From Lachnospiraceae bacterium (GTDB lineage: Bacteria; Bacillota; Clostridia; Lachnospirales; Lachnospiraceae): a stretch of 51,764 bases of DNA. How positions within the stretch are numbered: the first letter of the stretch is position 1; the number at the start of each line of letters is the position of its first letter. The stretch spans positions 1 through 51,764 of the forward strand of contig CAJTCH010000038.1 in NCBI GenBank assembly GCA_910574715.1, in the 5' to 3' direction. A model generated the notes under the pieces. The model made no database searches and was not told the origin of the DNA. It saw only the letters and a list, made by a program, of their open reading frames with translations. The position numbers were made by a program, and so were the translations under genes. Positions 8,970 through 18,303 of the stretch are shown here, in pieces.

Positions 8970-9006
8970 ATGTTTAAATATATGTTAAGAGCAGCATAAC
9001 GAAAGC

Positions 9007-9050
9007 AATCCCTCGCAGTTTGTTAAGTAGAATAAATTGCGAGGGATTTA
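9007..9050 (+). terminator. Intrinsic terminator-like hairpin after the secreted protein gene
   Basis: An 11-bp perfect stem (AATCCCTCGCA at 9007-9017, TGCGAGGGATT at 9038-9048) with a 20-nt loop and only a short T run. It separates the surface-protein operon from the pse operon. Confidence 0.65.
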
Positions 9051-9060
9051 AATGAAATAT

Positions 9061-9089
9061 TTGATATTGATTAAAAATAAGCGTGTAAT
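9061..9089 (+). promoter_or_regulatory. Candidate promoter of the pse operon
   Basis: TTGATA (9061-9066), a 17-bp spacer and TGTAAT (9084-9089), ending 27 bp before the TTG start of pseB and directly after the terminator. The -10 is imperfect. Confidence 0.35.
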
Positions 9090-9116
9090 GTTAGTATAAA
9101 TCAGAGGAGAGGCATT

Positions 9117-10115
9117 TTGGATAAAAAAGTAATTATGATTACCGGGGGTACTGGATCATTTGGAAATCAGTTTGTAGAGTATATTTTAAATAACTATAAT
9201 CCTCGAAAAGTAATTATATATTCTAGAGACGAATACAAGCAATTCATTATGAATAATAGATACAAGCAGCATCCACTGTATAACAAATTGCGTTTTTTTA
9301 TCGGGGATGTCAGAGATGAGTCGCGTTTAAGATTAGCTATGAAGGGGGTGGATTATGTTATACATGCCGCGGCATTAAAGCAAGTCCCTACGTGTGAATA
9401 TAATCCAAACGAGGCGATTAAAACCAATATAAATGGGGCATTGAACGTTATTAACGCATCTCTGGAGACGGGGGTAAAAAAGGTAATTGCATTGTCTACG
9501 GATAAAGCGGTTAATCCAATTAATTTATACGGCGGAACAAAACTGGTATCAGATAAATTGTTTTGCGCTGCAAATGCATATTCAGGTGGATACGGAACAA
9601 AATTTGCAGTTGTTCGATATGGAAATGTTATGGGAAGCAGGGGTTCTGTAATTCCTTATTTTAAAGGCATTATAGATGGCGGATCGATGGAATTGCCGAT
9701 TACAGATTATAGAATGACTAGATTTTGGATTAGTTTAAAAGATGGAATTAAGCTTGTTATTAAAGCGTTGGAAGAAACCAGAGGAGGAGAAATATTTGTT
9801 TCTAAAATACCTTCTTTTAGGATTGTAGATTTGGCGCAAGCCATGTTGCCTGAGTGTAAAATGTCAGAAGTTGGTATTCGTGAAGGTGAAAAGCTACATG
9901 AAATGATGATTACACAAGAAGATGCATCGCATACATATGAGTATGATGAATGCTATATCATATATCCGAATTATAATTGGTGGGATATAAACATTTTAAT
10001 ACCTGGAGGACGATTAGTAGAAAAAAGGTTCGAATATAGTTCGGAAAAAAATGAAAAATGGCTTTCTGTAGAAAAAATACGAGAATTGCTGAAAACAGAT
10101 ATAGTTGAATATTAA
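9117..10115 (+). CDS. pseB: UDP-N-acetylglucosamine 4,6-dehydratase (inverting)
   Basis: This first enzyme of pseudaminic acid synthesis converts UDP-GlcNAc to UDP-2-acetamido-2,6-dideoxy-beta-L-arabino-hexos-4-ulose in the cytoplasm. The 332-residue SDR protein has the NAD(P) motif TGGTGSFG (9-16), PseB-typical IIYSRDEYKQF, the catalytic-region Asp129-Lys130 (STDKA) and Tyr138/Lys142 (NLYGGTK). The C-terminal 'FEYSSEKNEKW' also matches the PseB family rather than the larger membrane FlaA1/CapD dehydratases. It begins with TTG behind GAGGAGAGG. It opens the AT-rich glycan island and is followed 17 bp later by pseC. Confidence 0.93.
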   Translation: MDKKVIMITGGTGSFGNQFVEYILNNYNPRKVIIYSRDEYKQFIMNNRYKQHPLYNKLRFFIGDVRDESRLRLAMKGVDYVIHAAALKQVPTCEYNPNEAIKTNINGALNVINASLETGVKKVIALSTDKAVNPINLYGGTKLVSDKLFCAANAYSGGYGTKFAVVRYGNVMGSRGSVIPYFKGIIDGGSMELPITDYRMTRFWISLKDGIKLVIKALEETRGGEIFVSKIPSFRIVDLAQAMLPECKMSEVGIREGEKLHEMMITQEDASHTYEYDECYIIYPNYNWWDINILIPGGRLVEKRFEYSSEKNEKWLSVEKIRELLKTDIVEY

Positions 10116-10132
10116 AAGTAAGGGAGATAGCA

Positions 10133-11350
10133 TTGGAAAGATTGGCGATAAATGGCGGAAAACCTGTAAGAAAAACCCCGATATATTATGGGCATCAAGC
10201 AATAGATGAAGATGATATCAATGCAGTAGTTGATGTGCTTAAAAGTGAGTTTCTTACATGTGGACCGGCTGTTGAAGTGCTAGAACAGAAATTATGTACA
10301 ATAACGGGGGCAAAATATGCTGTAGCAGTTAGTAACGGAACGGCGGCATTACATGCAGCGTGTTATGCGGCTGATATTCAAAGTGGAGATGAAGTAATTA
10401 CAACAGCTTTGACGTTTGCAGCATCTTCGAATTGTATATTATATATGGATGCAATCCCGGTGTTTGCGGATATTGATCCAACTACATATAATATTGATCC
10501 TAGGTCTATTGAAGAACATATTTGCGAAAAGACAAAGGCAGTTATTGCAGTTGATTTCACAGGACAAGCAGCAGAGCTAGATAAAATACGTTCAATTTGC
10601 AATAAATATAATTTGATACTTATTGAAGATGGAGCTCATTCTATTGGCACAAAATATAATGATCAATTTGTAGGAAGCATTGCGGATTTAACTACTTTTA
10701 GTTTTCATCCGGTTAAAACTGTTACTGGAGGAGAAGGTGGCGCTATTCTTACCAATGATGATAAATTTTACCAGAAGATGTGTTTGTTTAGATCACATGG
10801 CATCACTAGAAATGTTAGATTAATGGACTTTACCGAGAAATATGAAGATATAGGAAATGACTTGGGAGGGTGGTATTATCAACAAATTGAATTAGGATAT
10901 AATTATCGTATTACAGATATTCAGGCGGCGTTGATCACAAGTCAATTAGATAAATTAACAAGGTTTAAATTACGAAGAAAAGAAATTGAGGAACAATATA
11001 ATCGAGCTTTTAAATCATTTCCAGGAATTATCCTGCAAAAGAATGTTTCAAAATCAGATACAGTTAAGCATATTTTTGTTATTCAATTAGATATAGATAA
11101 ATTAAGTGTTGGAAGAAAAGAAATTTATGATGCGCTTAAAGCGGAAAATATATGCTGTAATGTACACTATATTCCGGTATATTTTTTCCCGTATTACAAA
11201 AAATTAGGATATAAACAGGGGATGTGTCCTATTGCTGAAAAATTATACAAAAGGATTATTACAATTCCGTTATATCCAGCTATGTCGAATGAGGACGTAG
11301 ATAGTGTTATTGCTGCAGTGAAAAAGGTTATTGGTTTTTACTTAAAATAA
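10133..11350 (+). CDS. pseC: UDP-4-amino-4,6-dideoxy-N-acetyl-beta-L-altrosamine transaminase
   Basis: A 405-residue DegT/DnrJ/EryC1-family PLP aminotransferase that aminates the PseB product at C4. The PLP lysine is K195 (FHPVKTVTGGEGG), and D166 in IEDGAHS contacts the cofactor. The N-terminal 'INGGKPVRKTPIYYG' and C-terminal 'VHYIPVYFFPYYKKLGY' match PseC proteins. The start appears to be TTG at 10133 with GGGAGA upstream. It is the second gene of the pse operon. Confidence 0.93.
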   Translation: MERLAINGGKPVRKTPIYYGHQAIDEDDINAVVDVLKSEFLTCGPAVEVLEQKLCTITGAKYAVAVSNGTAALHAACYAADIQSGDEVITTALTFAASSNCILYMDAIPVFADIDPTTYNIDPRSIEEHICEKTKAVIAVDFTGQAAELDKIRSICNKYNLILIEDGAHSIGTKYNDQFVGSIADLTTFSFHPVKTVTGGEGGAILTNDDKFYQKMCLFRSHGITRNVRLMDFTEKYEDIGNDLGGWYYQQIELGYNYRITDIQAALITSQLDKLTRFKLRRKEIEEQYNRAFKSFPGIILQKNVSKSDTVKHIFVIQLDIDKLSVGRKEIYDALKAENICCNVHYIPVYFFPYYKKLGYKQGMCPIAEKLYKRIITIPLYPAMSNEDVDSVIAAVKKVIGFYLK

Positions 11351-11364
11351 TAAAAAGGATTAAT

Positions 11365-12465
11365 ATGAGACAAACTGAATTAGCGTATAGGCGCACAAAA
11401 GGATTTTCGCCTTTTGCATATACAATAGTGGGTAAATGGTTGTACTTTTGCGATCAGGATGTGCCATATTTGTTTCGGTACAATATGGAGAGAAAAGAAT
11501 GTGAATGTGTTGCAAAATTTAATTCTTGCTATAGAGAGAAGAATTTTTTTAAGTTAATATCTTACAAAAATGAATTATGGTTACTGCCATTTGGAGGTAA
11601 TGAGATAGTTCGGTTCAATATTAATAAAAAGGAATTTATTAATTATAACATACTAGAAAAAAATTGTGAAATGAATATTCCATTTTGTGATATGTTCTTT
11701 GAAAAAGAAGAAGCGTATGTTATTCCATTTGGCAATAACCCTTATTTAATAAGGGTTGACTTGTCGACATATGAAATGACTAAAATAGAATTAATTAAAA
11801 AGGAACAAAGTAATGATTTTTTGAAATTTTTTGGTACAGTACGACATGGAAATAATATATACATATTAGAAAGCCGTAAAAACATATTAATTTTGTATGA
11901 CATTGACAGGGGATGCGTTAAGACTATTTATCCGAATAATTGTAATCTCAGAGATACTTTTCCCGTGAAAGGAATTGAAAACAGTATATATTTCTTTCCG
12001 TTGAATACAAATGAAAATATAGTCATTTATGATGTTAGTAATAAAAAATTTTATGAGAAGAAGTTTCCGATAAAGGATTTTTTATCAGAAGAAATATATC
12101 TTGTTTCAGTGTTGGAAGGCGAGATCTGGATTTTTGCAAATAAGCAAAAAAAAATATATTCAATGAATCATGAAATGGAAGTAAAAAAAGAAATAGACGT
12201 TTTAAATTTTAGCGTAAGTGATAGAACCATTTATGTTTCAGGTATAGAATTTTCAGATAGATTTTTTTGGCATGGGCATGAAGGAAGCCCTCTCATACAG
12301 GTAAAGAATAATCATGTTGAGATAGTGGATATTTATGTGGATGATAGTTGTTTAGATATTTATTTAAAAGTAATAAGTGAAAGAACAGAGAGGAAAAAAG
12401 GATTTATGACACCAGAAATAGGAAGACAAATATATAAAAATGTACTATTGTTGGTAAAGACTTAA
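11365..12465 (+). CDS. Hypothetical protein, possible beta-propeller
   Basis: A 366-residue cytoplasmic-looking protein without signal peptide or membrane helix. It contains recurring blocks of the type 'W-L-Y/F-x-x-aromatic ... hydrophobic ... I/L-x-R/I-Y/F-D/N' (WLYFCDQDVPYLFRYNM, ELWLLPFGGNEIVRFNI, NIYILESRKNILILYDI, EIWIFANKQKKIYSMN), spaced like propeller blades. I do not recognise a family. It sits inside the pse operon, 14 bp after pseC, where a PseH acetyltransferase would be expected, but it has no GNAT acetyl-CoA motif. Confidence 0.6.
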   Translation: MRQTELAYRRTKGFSPFAYTIVGKWLYFCDQDVPYLFRYNMERKECECVAKFNSCYREKNFFKLISYKNELWLLPFGGNEIVRFNINKKEFINYNILEKNCEMNIPFCDMFFEKEEAYVIPFGNNPYLIRVDLSTYEMTKIELIKKEQSNDFLKFFGTVRHGNNIYILESRKNILILYDIDRGCVKTIYPNNCNLRDTFPVKGIENSIYFFPLNTNENIVIYDVSNKKFYEKKFPIKDFLSEEIYLVSVLEGEIWIFANKQKKIYSMNHEMEVKKEIDVLNFSVSDRTIYVSGIEFSDRFFWHGHEGSPLIQVKNNHVEIVDIYVDDSCLDIYLKVISERTERKKGFMTPEIGRQIYKNVLLLVKT

Positions 12466-12641
12466 AGAAATGCATGGTCTTGTATTAACAAAAGAGATAT
12501 TAGTAGATTATGAATTTCAATACCATAGAGATTATAAGTTTTTGCAAGATGATGCGATATAGTTCCTTATAGAAAAGAAGTAAAGATAGATATGATTATA
12601 TAAAACAGGCGAAACTATTCAGGTGTGAGGAGGAAGTATTA

Positions 12642-13556
12642 ATGGAATTTGAGAAAGTTAAAAAAAATAAATATGGATTTTATGAGTTGAAGGATAGAAC
12701 GCAAGCAATAGAGCTTCAAAAAATTTTTGAAGAGCGTTATTACCAAGAGGACATGGGATCTTATAGTACAGAATACTCTGAATTTGAGTTGCAAAATTAT
12801 GAATTGAGAAATATACAAACAGAATATATTATCAATAAGAATATAAATAAAAAGGATAATGTTGATTTTTTAGATATTGGATGTGGAGAGGGGTTTGCAA
12901 GTGCATTCTTTCTGAACAAAAAGTATAATGTTGATTGTGTGGATTTTAGTGATAAGGGAATAAAAAATCATAACCCTGAATTGATTAATAGGTTTCAAAA
13001 AGGCGATGCATTAGATATATTGCCAAATTTGATAAAAAACGGGAAGAAATATGACATAATTTATATGTGCGGTGTGTTGGAGATGATGTATTTTCCCAGA
13101 GAAGTATTGGATTTGATTAGAAAATTACTAAGAAATAACGGTATATTGATTATTAGTGATGGAAATGATTATTCAAAGTTACAATTAAGTCTGTTGGAGA
13201 AAAGAAAATTAAAAAGGGAGTATTGGCTGGATATCCCGGGACATCCATCGTATTTTAATTTGGATGGTCTTATTAATTTTACTGAAGAATCTGATTTTGA
13301 ATGTATTGATTATTATGCAGATTCACTTATAGACTTTGGATTAATGAATGATTTAACCAATTATTACGAACATCCAGACATTGGAAAGAAAAATTTCGAG
13401 TCTTATGTTGAATTGGAACAGATGTTGATAGAAATATCTTTAGAAAAGACTATGAAGTTAAAAAAGATTTTAGGCAGTATGGGTTTGGGCAGAACTATAA
13501 CTGCTGTTTTTAGAAATAGTGAAAATAAACGGGAAGCAGGAGAGAAGAATGGATAA
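12642..13556 (+). CDS. Class I SAM-dependent methyltransferase
   Basis: A 304-residue protein with a Rossmann SAM-binding motif I (FLDIGCGEG, about residues 76-84), an acidic motif II (VDCVDFS) and a post-motif LLRNNGILIISDG. It probably methylates a sugar intermediate or the nonulosonic acid, since it lies between pseC and pseF and overlaps the pseF start by 8 bp. It has an AGGAGG ribosome binding site. The 176-bp gap upstream holds only a 30-codon ORF and may be decayed sequence. Confidence 0.8.
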   Translation: MEFEKVKKNKYGFYELKDRTQAIELQKIFEERYYQEDMGSYSTEYSEFELQNYELRNIQTEYIINKNINKKDNVDFLDIGCGEGFASAFFLNKKYNVDCVDFSDKGIKNHNPELINRFQKGDALDILPNLIKNGKKYDIIYMCGVLEMMYFPREVLDLIRKLLRNNGILIISDGNDYSKLQLSLLEKRKLKREYWLDIPGHPSYFNLDGLINFTEESDFECIDYYADSLIDFGLMNDLTNYYEHPDIGKKNFESYVELEQMLIEISLEKTMKLKKILGSMGLGRTITAVFRNSENKREAGEKNG

Positions 13557-14250
13557 TTGTATTGCAATTATTCCTGCAAGAGGTGGGAGCAAACGTATCC
13601 CTAAGAAAAATATTAAGAATTTCTTGGGTAAGCCAATAATTTCCTATGCGATAGAAGCAGCAAAAGAAAGTAATTTGTTCGACGAAATTATGGTTTCTAC
13701 TGATAGTGTTGAAATTGCTGAAATTGCGATGCAGTGCGGTGCAGTTGTACCATTTTTGAGAAGATCAGAGATGTCGAATGATTATGTTACTACAGATGAT
13801 GTATTGCTTGATGTATTGCAGGAATATAAGAAAGTGAATAGAGAATTTTGTTATATGGCATGTATTTATCCTACAGCACCGTTTGTAACGGCTGCATCAC
13901 TACAAAATGCTATGAAAATGTTGGAGACCCATTCCAAGGCTTCTATGGTTATGCCCGTGGCAGCATTTTCGTATCCACCGCAGAGATGCTATACAATTGA
14001 TGAAGAGGGAATGGTGGTTTTTAAACATCCAGAATATATAACGTCACGTTCACAGGATTTGGAAATTTTGTATCATGAAGTGGGACAATATTATATTTTT
14101 AATGTAGAAAAGTTTATAAAGGCAGAAGGAAAAGTATATGAGAATATTATTCCGATAGTTGTTGATGAAATGTCTGTACAGGATATAGATCAAGAAATGG
14201 ATTGGAAATTGGCTGAAATGAAATATAAGATAATAAATAAAGAAATATGA
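13549..14250 (+). CDS. pseF: CMP-pseudaminic acid cytidylyltransferase
   Basis: Activates pseudaminic acid with CTP to give the CMP-sugar donor. It has the CMP-NeuAc synthetase P-loop IAIIPARGGSKRIPKKN near the N-terminus, and 'IMVSTDS' and 'YPTAPFV' segments typical of PseF. I place the start at 13549 (MDNCIAII) because AGGAGA lies just upstream; a longer ORF from 13519 would add 10 unrelated residues. This gives 233 residues, normal for PseF. The stop overlaps the next start by 4 bp (ATGA), showing translational coupling to the WbqC-like gene. Confidence 0.92.
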   Translation: MDNCIAIIPARGGSKRIPKKNIKNFLGKPIISYAIEAAKESNLFDEIMVSTDSVEIAEIAMQCGAVVPFLRRSEMSNDYVTTDDVLLDVLQEYKKVNREFCYMACIYPTAPFVTAASLQNAMKMLETHSKASMVMPVAAFSYPPQRCYTIDEEGMVVFKHPEYITSRSQDLEILYHEVGQYYIFNVEKFIKAEGKVYENIIPIVVDEMSVQDIDQEMDWKLAEMKYKIINKEI

Positions 14251-14993
14251 AAGGAATTGTTGATGTGATATTAGCAGGGCATCAGCCAAATTACTGGCCA
14301 TATCCAGGATTAATTGGAAAAATTATGCGTGCAGATAAATTTCTATTTGTATCTAATGTTCAACTTGAAAAGAAGAGTTGGCAAATGCGGAACAGGATAC
14401 GGACAAAAGAAGGATGGATGTATATAAGTGTGCCGGTACTGGTTAAAGGGAAATATAAGCAGAAAATTTGCGAAACAAAGATTTCTAACAATATTGATTG
14501 GAAATCAAAGACACGTCGAATGATAGAAATTCATTATGCTAAAGCACCGTATTATAAAGAATATAGAGATTTTTTGGATGATTTGTATATTCGAGAGTGG
14601 GTAGAATTGAATGATATTAATATTTATATAATGAATTATATCTTAAAAGAACTAAGTGTAGATACGGAGGTTTTGTATGATTTAAATTATCGGTTTGAGG
14701 GAGAAAAGACAGCGTTGCTTGTGGACTTTTGTAATAAGTTGAATTGTAGTGTTTATATGTCAAATTGGGGAAGTTCAGCTTATGTACAGATTCCAGAATT
14801 CAATAGGGCGGGAATTGACCATATGTACATAGACTATAAAGCAGTAAAATATCGTCAAAGATATGTTGGATTTGAGCCGGGGTTATCAATATTGGATATG
14901 TTGATGAATTGCGGAAAAGAAAAAACCAGAGATTTATTGATGGATGATGCCAATTTTAGATTTAGCGAAATTAATGGGAATATTGAAGGATGA
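14247..14993 (+). CDS. WbqC-family protein
   Basis: A 248-residue protein with the WbqC hallmark near its N-terminus (AGHQPNYWPYPGLIGKI ... DKFLFVSNVQLEKKSWQMRNRI). WbqC-like proteins recur in O-antigen and nonulosonic-acid clusters; their biochemical role is not firmly established. It is coupled to pseF by an ATGA overlap and lies 5 bp before pseG, so it probably acts in the same pathway, perhaps supplying the acyl-transfer step missing here (inference). Confidence 0.85.
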   Translation: MKGIVDVILAGHQPNYWPYPGLIGKIMRADKFLFVSNVQLEKKSWQMRNRIRTKEGWMYISVPVLVKGKYKQKICETKISNNIDWKSKTRRMIEIHYAKAPYYKEYRDFLDDLYIREWVELNDINIYIMNYILKELSVDTEVLYDLNYRFEGEKTALLVDFCNKLNCSVYMSNWGSSAYVQIPEFNRAGIDHMYIDYKAVKYRQRYVGFEPGLSILDMLMNCGKEKTRDLLMDDANFRFSEINGNIEG

Positions 14994-14998
14994 TATAA

Positions 14999-16072
14999 AT
15001 GATTTTTTTTCGAACAGATGCGAATGAAGAAATAGCTACCGGCCATGTCATGAGATGTATGACTGTTGGGGAAGAATTAATAAAACGTGGACAACAGGTG
15101 AAGTTTCTTGTTTCTGATATGGATTCAACAAAGCTGTTGAAGGATAAAAATTATGAGTATACAGTCTTGAATTCAAAATGGAATTTTCTGGATAATGTAG
15201 ATGAAATAAATAAAATGAAAATAATTCTCCAAGAAAACTATGAAAAAGAACACAAAGTTCCTCTCTTGTTTTTGGATTCCTATTTTATAACTAATTCTTA
15301 CTTGAAAAAACTAAAACCCTTTTCAAAATTAGCTGTTTTTGATGATCTATGTAAAGAAATTTATGATGTTGATTTGCTAATTAATTGTAATATCACCTAT
15401 TCGCTGTTTGACTATTCGAAGCTTTATATGGGGAGAGATGTTCGGCTGATTTTGGGAACACAGTATGTACCGCTTAGATCCCAATTTTTAGAAGAAATTG
15501 CTAACAAAAAGCAAAAAAGCTTAAATGATGCGTTGTTCACTAATGTCTTATTAATATGTGGAGGTGGAGATCCGTTTAATATATTGACAAAAATATTGAG
15601 GAATGCATATACGTGTAAAAATTTTTATGAGTATCAATTCCATGTGATTGTTGGTATGTATAACCCGAATATGAAAGAATTAGAAGAGTTCGGAAAAGTA
15701 TTTCAAAATATTACTCTTTATTATAATGTTCAAAATATGGCAATGTTAATGAGTAAATGTGACATTGCAATAACGGCGGCTAGCACAGTTTTATATGAAT
15801 GCTGTGCGATGGGACTGCCTGCTATTTTTTTTGTAATGGCAGATAATCAAGAAAAAGACGCATTGGTATTTGCAAGGGATAAATGCATGATATATGCAGG
15901 AGATATTAGGGGAAATAGTGACAAAGTAATAAAAAATGTGTTTATGTATTTGCAGGAACTGGCAAAGAATTCGGAGCTTCGAATTAATATGTCCAAACAG
16001 GCAAGGAAGATTGTGGATGGAAAAGGTGCAGAACGGATTGCAAATATATTTTGCAGAATGTTTGAGATTTGA
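14999..16072 (+). CDS. pseG: UDP-2,4-diacetamido-2,4,6-trideoxy-beta-L-altropyranose hydrolase
   Basis: Removes UDP from the diacetamido-altrose nucleotide in pseudaminic acid synthesis. It starts MIFFRTDANEEIATGHVMRC, containing the conserved GH at about residue 16 used by PseG. The GT-B-like C-terminal half has 'LLICGGGDP' and 'DIAITAASTVLYECCAMGLPAIFF'. At 357 residues it is PseG-sized and not a PseG-PseH fusion. It follows the WbqC-like gene by 5 bp. Confidence 0.92.
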   Translation: MIFFRTDANEEIATGHVMRCMTVGEELIKRGQQVKFLVSDMDSTKLLKDKNYEYTVLNSKWNFLDNVDEINKMKIILQENYEKEHKVPLLFLDSYFITNSYLKKLKPFSKLAVFDDLCKEIYDVDLLINCNITYSLFDYSKLYMGRDVRLILGTQYVPLRSQFLEEIANKKQKSLNDALFTNVLLICGGGDPFNILTKILRNAYTCKNFYEYQFHVIVGMYNPNMKELEEFGKVFQNITLYYNVQNMAMLMSKCDIAITAASTVLYECCAMGLPAIFFVMADNQEKDALVFARDKCMIYAGDIRGNSDKVIKNVFMYLQELAKNSELRINMSKQARKIVDGKGAERIANIFCRMFEI

Positions 16073-16217
16073 TCTTTTTTTGAAGAAGATTACTTATATG
16101 GAGGATTTTACATTTCTTAGAAAGAAATAGACGCTCCTGGATGTGAAAATTATAAAGAGTTTATTTTGAATAAAATTGAATCACAGAAATAGAACCATAA
16201 AAGAGAGAAAACAATAA

Positions 16218-17270
16218 ATGAGAAAAGAAATTAAGATTGGAAATAAATATATTGGTGTAAACCATCCATGTTTTATTGTGGCAGAAATGTCAGGAAATCA
16301 TAATATGAATTTTGGACGTGCAAAGGAAATTGTGCAGGCAGCGGCAGAGGCAGGTGTAGATGCAGTCAAATTACAGACATATACCGCGGATACAATTACA
16401 TTAAATTCAGACCAGCCGTGTTTTTATACAACAAGCGGAGGTTTATGGGAGGGACAGACACTCTATAATTTGTATAAAAAAGCATATACGCCTTGGGAGT
16501 GGCAGCCTAAATTGAAAGAACTGGCAAACGATCTGGGTATTATTTTGTTTTCTTCCCCTTTTGATGTTACCGCTGTTGATTTTTTGGAAAAAATGGATAT
16601 CCCGGCATATAAAATTGCATCTTTCGAAATTAATGATACACAATTACTGAAAAAGGTAGCAGAAACAGGAAAGCCAGTTATGATATCTACGGGAATTGCA
16701 GATATTGCAGATATCAATTTAGCTGTGCAGGTTTGTAAAGATGCTGGCAATGAGCAGATTGTGTTACTAAAATGCGCGTCATCATATCCGACACCATATG
16801 ATGAAATAAATCTTGCTTTGATTCCGAATATGAAAGAGACGTTCGGATGTGATGTAGGATTATCTGACCATTCCATGGGTGATGAAGTGGCTTTGGCAGC
16901 AGTGGCTTTGGGGGCATCGGTGGTGGAGAAACACTTTACACTAAAACGGGATGATGGAGGTGTGGATGCTGATTTTTCTATGGAAGCAGAAGAAATGAAG
17001 GATATGGTAAAACGGATTAGGAATGTAGAGGCGGCGATTGGAAAGGTGAGTTATAGTTTGACAGAAAAACAGAAACAGCAGAAGCATTTTGGAAGGTCGC
17101 TGTTTACCTGTAAACCGATAAAGAAAGGTGAAGTGTTTACGGAAGAAAATATACGATCAGTCAGGCCAGGTAACGGACTTCCAGTAAAATATTTGCAACA
17201 GATTCTGGGAAGAAAAGCCAGTAATAATATGAAATATGCTATGCCGTTATCTTGGAAGGATATAGAGTGA
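16218..17270 (+). CDS. pseI: Pseudaminic acid synthase
   Basis: Condenses 2,4-diacetamido-2,4,6-trideoxy-L-altrose with phosphoenolpyruvate to form pseudaminic acid. This 350-residue NeuB-family TIM barrel carries the PseI-typical 'GLWEGQTLYNLYKKAYTPWEW' stretch (positions 80-100 or so), the metal/PEP region 'VGLSDHS', and a C-terminal antifreeze-like SAF domain (GRSLFTCKPIKKGEVFTEENIRS). The 145-bp gap after pseG holds only stop-rich sequence. Presence of PseB, C, F, G and I points to pseudaminic rather than legionaminic or sialic acid. Confidence 0.93.
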   Translation: MRKEIKIGNKYIGVNHPCFIVAEMSGNHNMNFGRAKEIVQAAAEAGVDAVKLQTYTADTITLNSDQPCFYTTSGGLWEGQTLYNLYKKAYTPWEWQPKLKELANDLGIILFSSPFDVTAVDFLEKMDIPAYKIASFEINDTQLLKKVAETGKPVMISTGIADIADINLAVQVCKDAGNEQIVLLKCASSYPTPYDEINLALIPNMKETFGCDVGLSDHSMGDEVALAAVALGASVVEKHFTLKRDDGGVDADFSMEAEEMKDMVKRIRNVEAAIGKVSYSLTEKQKQQKHFGRSLFTCKPIKKGEVFTEENIRSVRPGNGLPVKYLQQILGRKASNNMKYAMPLSWKDIE

Positions 17271-17350
17271 TTTAAGATTTAAGCAAATGGAGAAGAATGG
17301 TGATATTGCGTCTGAAAACGCAATAATAGTAACAAAGTATGGGGAGTATA

Positions 17351-18301
17351 ATGAATTGGCAAATCATCAACAAAAAAGGAAATAATAAAAAAATAGATGT
17401 CACTGATATAGGGAGGCTATTAGATGAAAAAAATCTCAATATATTTTCTGAGATTCCGGGAACATCTAATGCAACATATGGAATAGCATATCATTTGAAA
17501 AAATATGCAGGAATTGATATGAGTATACCGATTAATTGTACACTTGAGCATGGATTGTGTTTTATAGGAACAGTATGTCAAAGTGAGGTATCTCATCATA
17601 ATTCTTGCATTTTAACTATTAGTCCCTTTCGGGAAAAGATAATTACAGAATTAACAGAGCATAATCCAATTGTGATTGGACCATATATTGCCTATGTAGA
17701 GAATTATCATTCAAAAGAATATATAGATAAAGTAAGAAGAAAGAATGGGCGTACATTACTTGTCATGCCTAGTCATTCGATACAGGGAATGGAAGCGGAG
17801 TATGACATAAAATATTTTATTCAGGAGATTGAAGAAGCTAAACAAAAATTTGATACTGTAATAGTATGTATATATTTTGAAGATTTGAAGAAGGGATTTT
17901 GGAAGTTATACAGAGAAAAAGGATATAACATAGTTTCTTCAGGAAATACATGCAATCCATATTTCCTGAGTAGATTAAAATACATTTTTTCCATATGTGA
18001 TGCTGTGATTGCAAATTCGGTTACTACAGGATTGGCATATGCTATGTATATGAATAAACCTATTAGATTAGTACAGCAAAGTATAAACTATAATATGACA
18101 AGTTCCAATAATGTTCTTGAACTGGAGACAGAATCTCAAATTGATAATATGTATAAATTTTTTGGACATAAGGAATTTAGTTTGTCTATAAGACAACTTG
18201 AATATGCAAACTACATTTTTGGATTAAATAGAGTTAAATCTAAAGAAGAAATGAGAAAAATATTATTACCTCTATTAAGGATTGGGAAATGGAATGATTA
18301 A
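17351..18301 (+). CDS. Possible glycosyltransferase, unknown family
   Basis: A roughly 316-residue protein of no family I can name. I prefer the ATG at 17351 because GGGGAG precedes it; an ATG at 17339 is also in frame. The C-terminal third resembles a GT-B donor lobe (YIFSICDAVIANSVTTGLAYAMYMNKPIRLVQQ), reminiscent of sialyl- and polysialyl-type transferases. Coming directly after pseI, it is a candidate transferase for CMP-pseudaminic acid. That assignment is inference from position and a weak motif. Confidence 0.5.
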   Translation: MNWQIINKKGNNKKIDVTDIGRLLDEKNLNIFSEIPGTSNATYGIAYHLKKYAGIDMSIPINCTLEHGLCFIGTVCQSEVSHHNSCILTISPFREKIITELTEHNPIVIGPYIAYVENYHSKEYIDKVRRKNGRTLLVMPSHSIQGMEAEYDIKYFIQEIEEAKQKFDTVIVCIYFEDLKKGFWKLYREKGYNIVSSGNTCNPYFLSRLKYIFSICDAVIANSVTTGLAYAMYMNKPIRLVQQSINYNMTSSNNVLELETESQIDNMYKFFGHKEFSLSIRQLEYANYIFGLNRVKSKEEMRKILLPLLRIGKWND

Positions 18302-18303
18302 TT

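Noticed and set aside
12470..12562. 30-codon ORF between the 11365 and 12642 genes
   Set aside because: No ribosome binding site and no recognisable family; possibly a remnant of a lost gene, but I could not match it to PseH or anything else.
16073..16217. Hidden PseH gene fragment between pseG and pseI
   Set aside because: All frames are broken by stops within 145 bp and no GNAT motif could be read.
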